Assembly: GCA_023213395.1 (NCBI GenBank) | Contig: CM041465.1 | Location: 56,923,741-56,987,740, forward strand | Length of the DNA stretch: 64,000 bases | Origin: Cycas panzhihuaensis | Lineage: Eukaryota; Cycadophyta | Reading direction: 5' to 3' | In this document: one piece after another, positions 61,349 through 64,000 of the stretch | Layout: each line of letters begins with the position of its first letter | Position numbering within the stretch: the first letter of the stretch is position 1 | Notes under the pieces: generated by a model | Database searches by the model: none | What the model was told of the DNA's origin: nothing | Seen by the model: only the letters and a program-made list of their open reading frames with translations | Program-made: the position numbers and the translations under genes

Positions 61349-61768
61349 ATGATAGTTGCTAAGGAAAGACGGGTCGATCCAAGAGTACCAATGATCATTT
61401 TTGGCACAATGTTGTGCAAAACAATTGTGGATGGAGGATTAGGAGTCAATGTGTTCCCAGAGTCTTCTTGGATAGAATTGGGAAGGCCAGAAATGGTAGC
61501 CCCGGACTATTCAATTAGATTGGCCAATCAGTTGCAGGTAAGATCGATGGGAACATTAATGAATGTTCCAACCATGGTGGCAGGAATCACTGTTCTACTA
61601 GATTTTGCGGTAGTGCAAATGCAAAATGAAAGAAGAACAGATCCAACATTGTTAGGGAGGCCATGGCTATTGGCAACAAAAGCAATACAAGACTGGGGGG
61701 AATTCACATTCACACTGAAAGCAAGAAACAAAGCGGTGACCTTGCCATTATGCTCAGATGGGCCTTAG
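61349..61768 (+). pseudogene. pol: Gypsy I protease
   Basis: Active site KTIVDGGLGVNVFPESSWIE near 61420. LANQLQVRSMGTLMNVPTMV and DPTLLGRPWLLATKAIQDWG form the C-terminal half. This open frame is uninterrupted and aligns with 36500-35825 of G, including DGG in place of DSG. Confidence 0.88.
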
Positions 61769-62035
61769 ATGGAAAAGATAGTTGATGAAGAATGAGCATC
61801 ACTCACAACTGTGGGATCAGAACTCACTATAAGCCCCTGCTTGGAGGTGGTTTATCAACTTCAGACAAATGTGCCAAGTAATGCATCATCAACATATATG
61901 ATGAATTGGCTGCAGAATGCTTGAGGAGAGATGGAATTTGTTCCATGCTACAAATTAGAAGTATGCATGGACTCTCCGGAATCAAACGATGTAGCGGGAA
62001 AAGAAACGATGCTGAGTACACCAAGTTTGGAGTAA
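61769..62035 (+). other. Linker between protease and second gag-like domain of I
   Basis: Decayed coding sequence, acidic and Ser/Thr-rich, with several stops. It corresponds to the Ser/Pro-rich half of the G segment at 35785-35380. Confidence 0.5.
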
Positions 62036-62262
62036 AATTTTAATAATGGAAGAAAGTTTTGGGGGCAAGCAAATCAGGTCGGAAATCATATAAACTATTG
62101 TAATAAATTGTTCACAAATAATAATCAACATCAAGATTTTTGTTATGTGTTTGCATTGTCACTTGAGGGTCAATCTACAACGTGGTTCTCGATTAATAGT
62201 AGTAAGTTTAAATCATGGAATGAATTGTGAAAAAGCTTCCTATCGAAACAGGACAATAGCTT
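62036..62262 (+). pseudogene. Second gag-like domain of I
   Basis: One frame from 62036 gives GRKFWGQANQVGNHINYCNK, FCYVFALSLEGQSTTWFSIN and FKSWNEL-stop-KSFLSKQD. It lines up with the G segment (FYGEQLYGTTHLTHCVEY, LVLTLRGKARYWYLSH, NWQDLQTMFRI) and with the general Retrotrans_gag pattern. It lies between PR and RT, as in G. Confidence 0.7.
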
Positions 62263-63440
62263 GACCACATTCCCAGATATTGATGATTCCCTGACAAGCA
62301 CCTCTAAAATAGGAGCTGAGTTAAATTGTAATCAAATTGAAGTAAAACAAAAGGACAACGAATTTCCTGAAGAATATTCCAATATGGAATATGGGAATAG
62401 AGTAATTGAACAAACACTAGCATATAGGTGGAATCATGATGGCAAGACGATACAAAGTGAACAATTAAAAATACAACAGATAAATGTAGGCACAAAAGAA
62501 TGTCCTCAAATGATCTCAATAGGAGACTATTGGGATAAGGAGATCGTGCAGCAAGCTACAAGTCTGTTCTCAGAATATAAAGATGTTTTTGCTTGGTTAT
62601 ACTAGGACTTAAAAGGAATACCACCGGAACTGGGATAACATCGAATTGACTTAATAGAAGGAACGAAACCAGTACGTCAGCGTCCTTATCGAATGAATCC
62701 AAAGTATAAAGAAAAGGTGAAAGTAGAATTGGACAAATTGCTGGAAGTTGGATATATTTTTGAAGTAGAAACCAGTGAATGGGTAAGCCCGGTAGTGGTG
62801 GTGCCTAAAGAGAACGAAAAAATTCGGGTTTGCGTGGATTATAGAGCCCTTAATAAGGCGACAAAAAAGGATCCATTTCCAATATCTTTTACAGAAGACA
62901 TTCTGGAGAAGGTAGCAGGTCATGAAGTCTATTCATTTACGGACAGTTTTAGCTGATACAACTAGGTGAGAATTGCAGAACAAGATTAGCTAAAGACAAC
63001 CTTTGTCACGGAATGGGGGACATATGCATATAAGGTGATGCCCTTTGCGTTAACGAATGCACCAACCACCTTTCAAAGAATCATTCTGAACATTTTCCGG
63101 CAGGCAATTGGTAAGTCCATCGAAGTTTTTTTGGATGATTGAACATTGTACTCATTGTTAAAAGATCACCTAGGAAATTTGAAAGCAATGTTGGAAATGT
63201 GTCGAAAAAGCAAACTTTGCTTAAACCCAACCAAATGTACGTTTTTTGTTCCATTTGGATCTCTTTTGGGACATATTGTAAGCAAGAACGGCCTGCCGAT
63301 AGACCTAGGTAAAGTAATAATAATCCTGAATTTTCTAGTGCCCAAAACAACAAAGCAGGTGAAGGCCTTTTTAGGTATGATAGGGTACTATAGGAAATTC
63401 ATTAAAGGCTATGCACATATTGTAAATCCTTTAGAAAGAT
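62263..63440 (+). pseudogene. pol: Gypsy I reverse transcriptase
   Basis: The N-terminal linker has QMISIGDYWDKEIVQQATSL, as in G. RT has PVRQRPYRMNPKYKEKVKVE, SEWVSPVVVVPKENEKIRVC, FVTEWGTYAYKVMPFALTNA and the catalytic box EVFLDD followed by a stop near 63140. GMIGYYRKFIKGYAHIVNPL ends it. Stops lie near 62605, 62637, 62953, 62964 and 62988; several are TGG-to-TAG, TGG-to-TGA or CAG-to-TAG. Confidence 0.9.
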
Positions 63441-64000
63441 TGCTTAAGAAAGAGATGGCCTGGGAATGGAAATTGCAACAACAATTAGCATTTGAATTGC
63501 TGAAAAGGAAGATTGCAGAAGCCCCTATTTTAAGATTTCCAGACTGGGATCGACCATTTCACATTCACATAGATGCTTCCTTGATGGCAATACAATGTGT
63601 TTTAACACAACCTAGTGACAACAATGTAGACCTGCCTATTCACTTTGCCAACTAAAAATTGACACCTGCTGAACGGAATTATTTAGTTACAGAGCGGGAA
63701 GGTCTTGGCATGGTTTACGCCCTTCAGAAATTCAGGCATTATTTGCTTGCTAACTCGTTTATTTTTTATGTAGATCATCAAGCTTTGAAATATTTGATAA
63801 ACAAGCCTATTTTACAGGCCAGAATCAGCAGGTGGCTGATGTTATTTCAAGAATTTAACTTCAAAATTATAGTTAAAAGAGGTGACAAACACACGATACT
63901 AGACGTGCTTTCAAGAGAAGTGGAAGGGGAACTGGCCACAAGAGTACTAGATGATTTTTCAAATACACAATTGTTTTTTGTAGAAGCCATACCAAAATGG
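63441..64000 (+). pseudogene. pol: Gypsy I RNase H, continuing past the window
   Basis: DWDRPFHIHIDASLMAIQCV carries the first acidic residue. A stop after DLPIHFAN is followed in frame by KLTPAERNYLVTEREGLGMV (Glu), YVDHQALKYLINKPILQARI (Asp) and RWLMLFQEFNFKIIVKRGDK, then VLSREVEGELATRVLDD. This aligns with G 33880-33400. Integrase must follow outside. Confidence 0.9.

Larger units (their letters stand above)
58796..64000 (+). mobile_element. Ty3/gypsy retrotransposon I, cut by the window edge
   Basis: A plus-strand relative of G: same PBS, same gag-PR-second gag-RT-RNase H order, and RT and RNase H that align closely. Integrase and the 3' LTR lie beyond 64000. The 5' start is uncertain. 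Confidence 0.88.

Overview
This 64 kb window is intergenic DNA from a large, repeat-rich plant genome. Nothing in it reads as a host gene, tRNA, rRNA or CRISPR array. Almost all of it is LTR retrotransposons of the Ty1/copia and Ty3/gypsy superfamilies, stacked inside one another and mostly broken by stop codons and frameshifts. Plant origin follows from the copia gag-PR-IN-RT-RNaseH order, initiator-methionine tRNA primer sites and a chromodomain gypsy. A gymnosperm is plausible from the depth of nesting, but the sequence alone does not prove it.

I solved the nesting from LTR pairs and 5-bp target-site duplications (TSDs). The oldest layer is a relic (called L here). It has a gypsy-type LTR piece at 1-588 and degraded coding DNA at 46316-47126 and 54750-55286. 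Copia B (774-46310, minus, TSD GACAT) sits in L. Inside B are copia A (2805-15128, plus, TSD AAGTA) and copia D (16818-44551, minus). Inside A is copia C (6482-13560, plus, TSD GTATC). Inside D are chromovirus gypsy E (19126-25215, minus, TSD ATTTA) and copia F (27270-42857, minus, TSD TCCAC). Inside F is gypsy G (29271-39591, minus, TSD CACAA). To the right, L also holds copia H (47132-54744, minus, TSD ACTAC) and copia J (about 55287 onward, minus). J is cut by the 5' LTR of element K (56607-56991, plus). The right end is gypsy I (5' LTR ending at 59163, gag-pol running off the window, plus).

Each element carries the usual parts: LTRs, a primer-binding site (PBS), a leader, gag with zinc knuckles, aspartic protease, integrase, reverse transcriptase, RNase H, and a polypurine tract (PPT) at the 3' LTR. 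Copia elements have integrase before RT; gypsy elements have it after. Several polyproteins are split across more than 20 kb by later insertions yet rejoin at the TSDs. For example, A pol is cut at 6481/13561, and D gag at 27269/42858.

The most unusual biology is in the G/I/L gypsy group. G and I share a 13-nt PBS that matches tRNA-Glu. Both have a second capsid-like gag domain between protease and RT. G gag has four zinc knuckles, and G has an extra sense ORF after integrase with a clear homologue in relic L. The LTRs of G and L contain about 18 nt complementary to the tRNA-Glu anticodon arm. A second general signal is an inverted repeat flanking the PPT/3'-LTR junction in all seven copia elements where that junction is visible.
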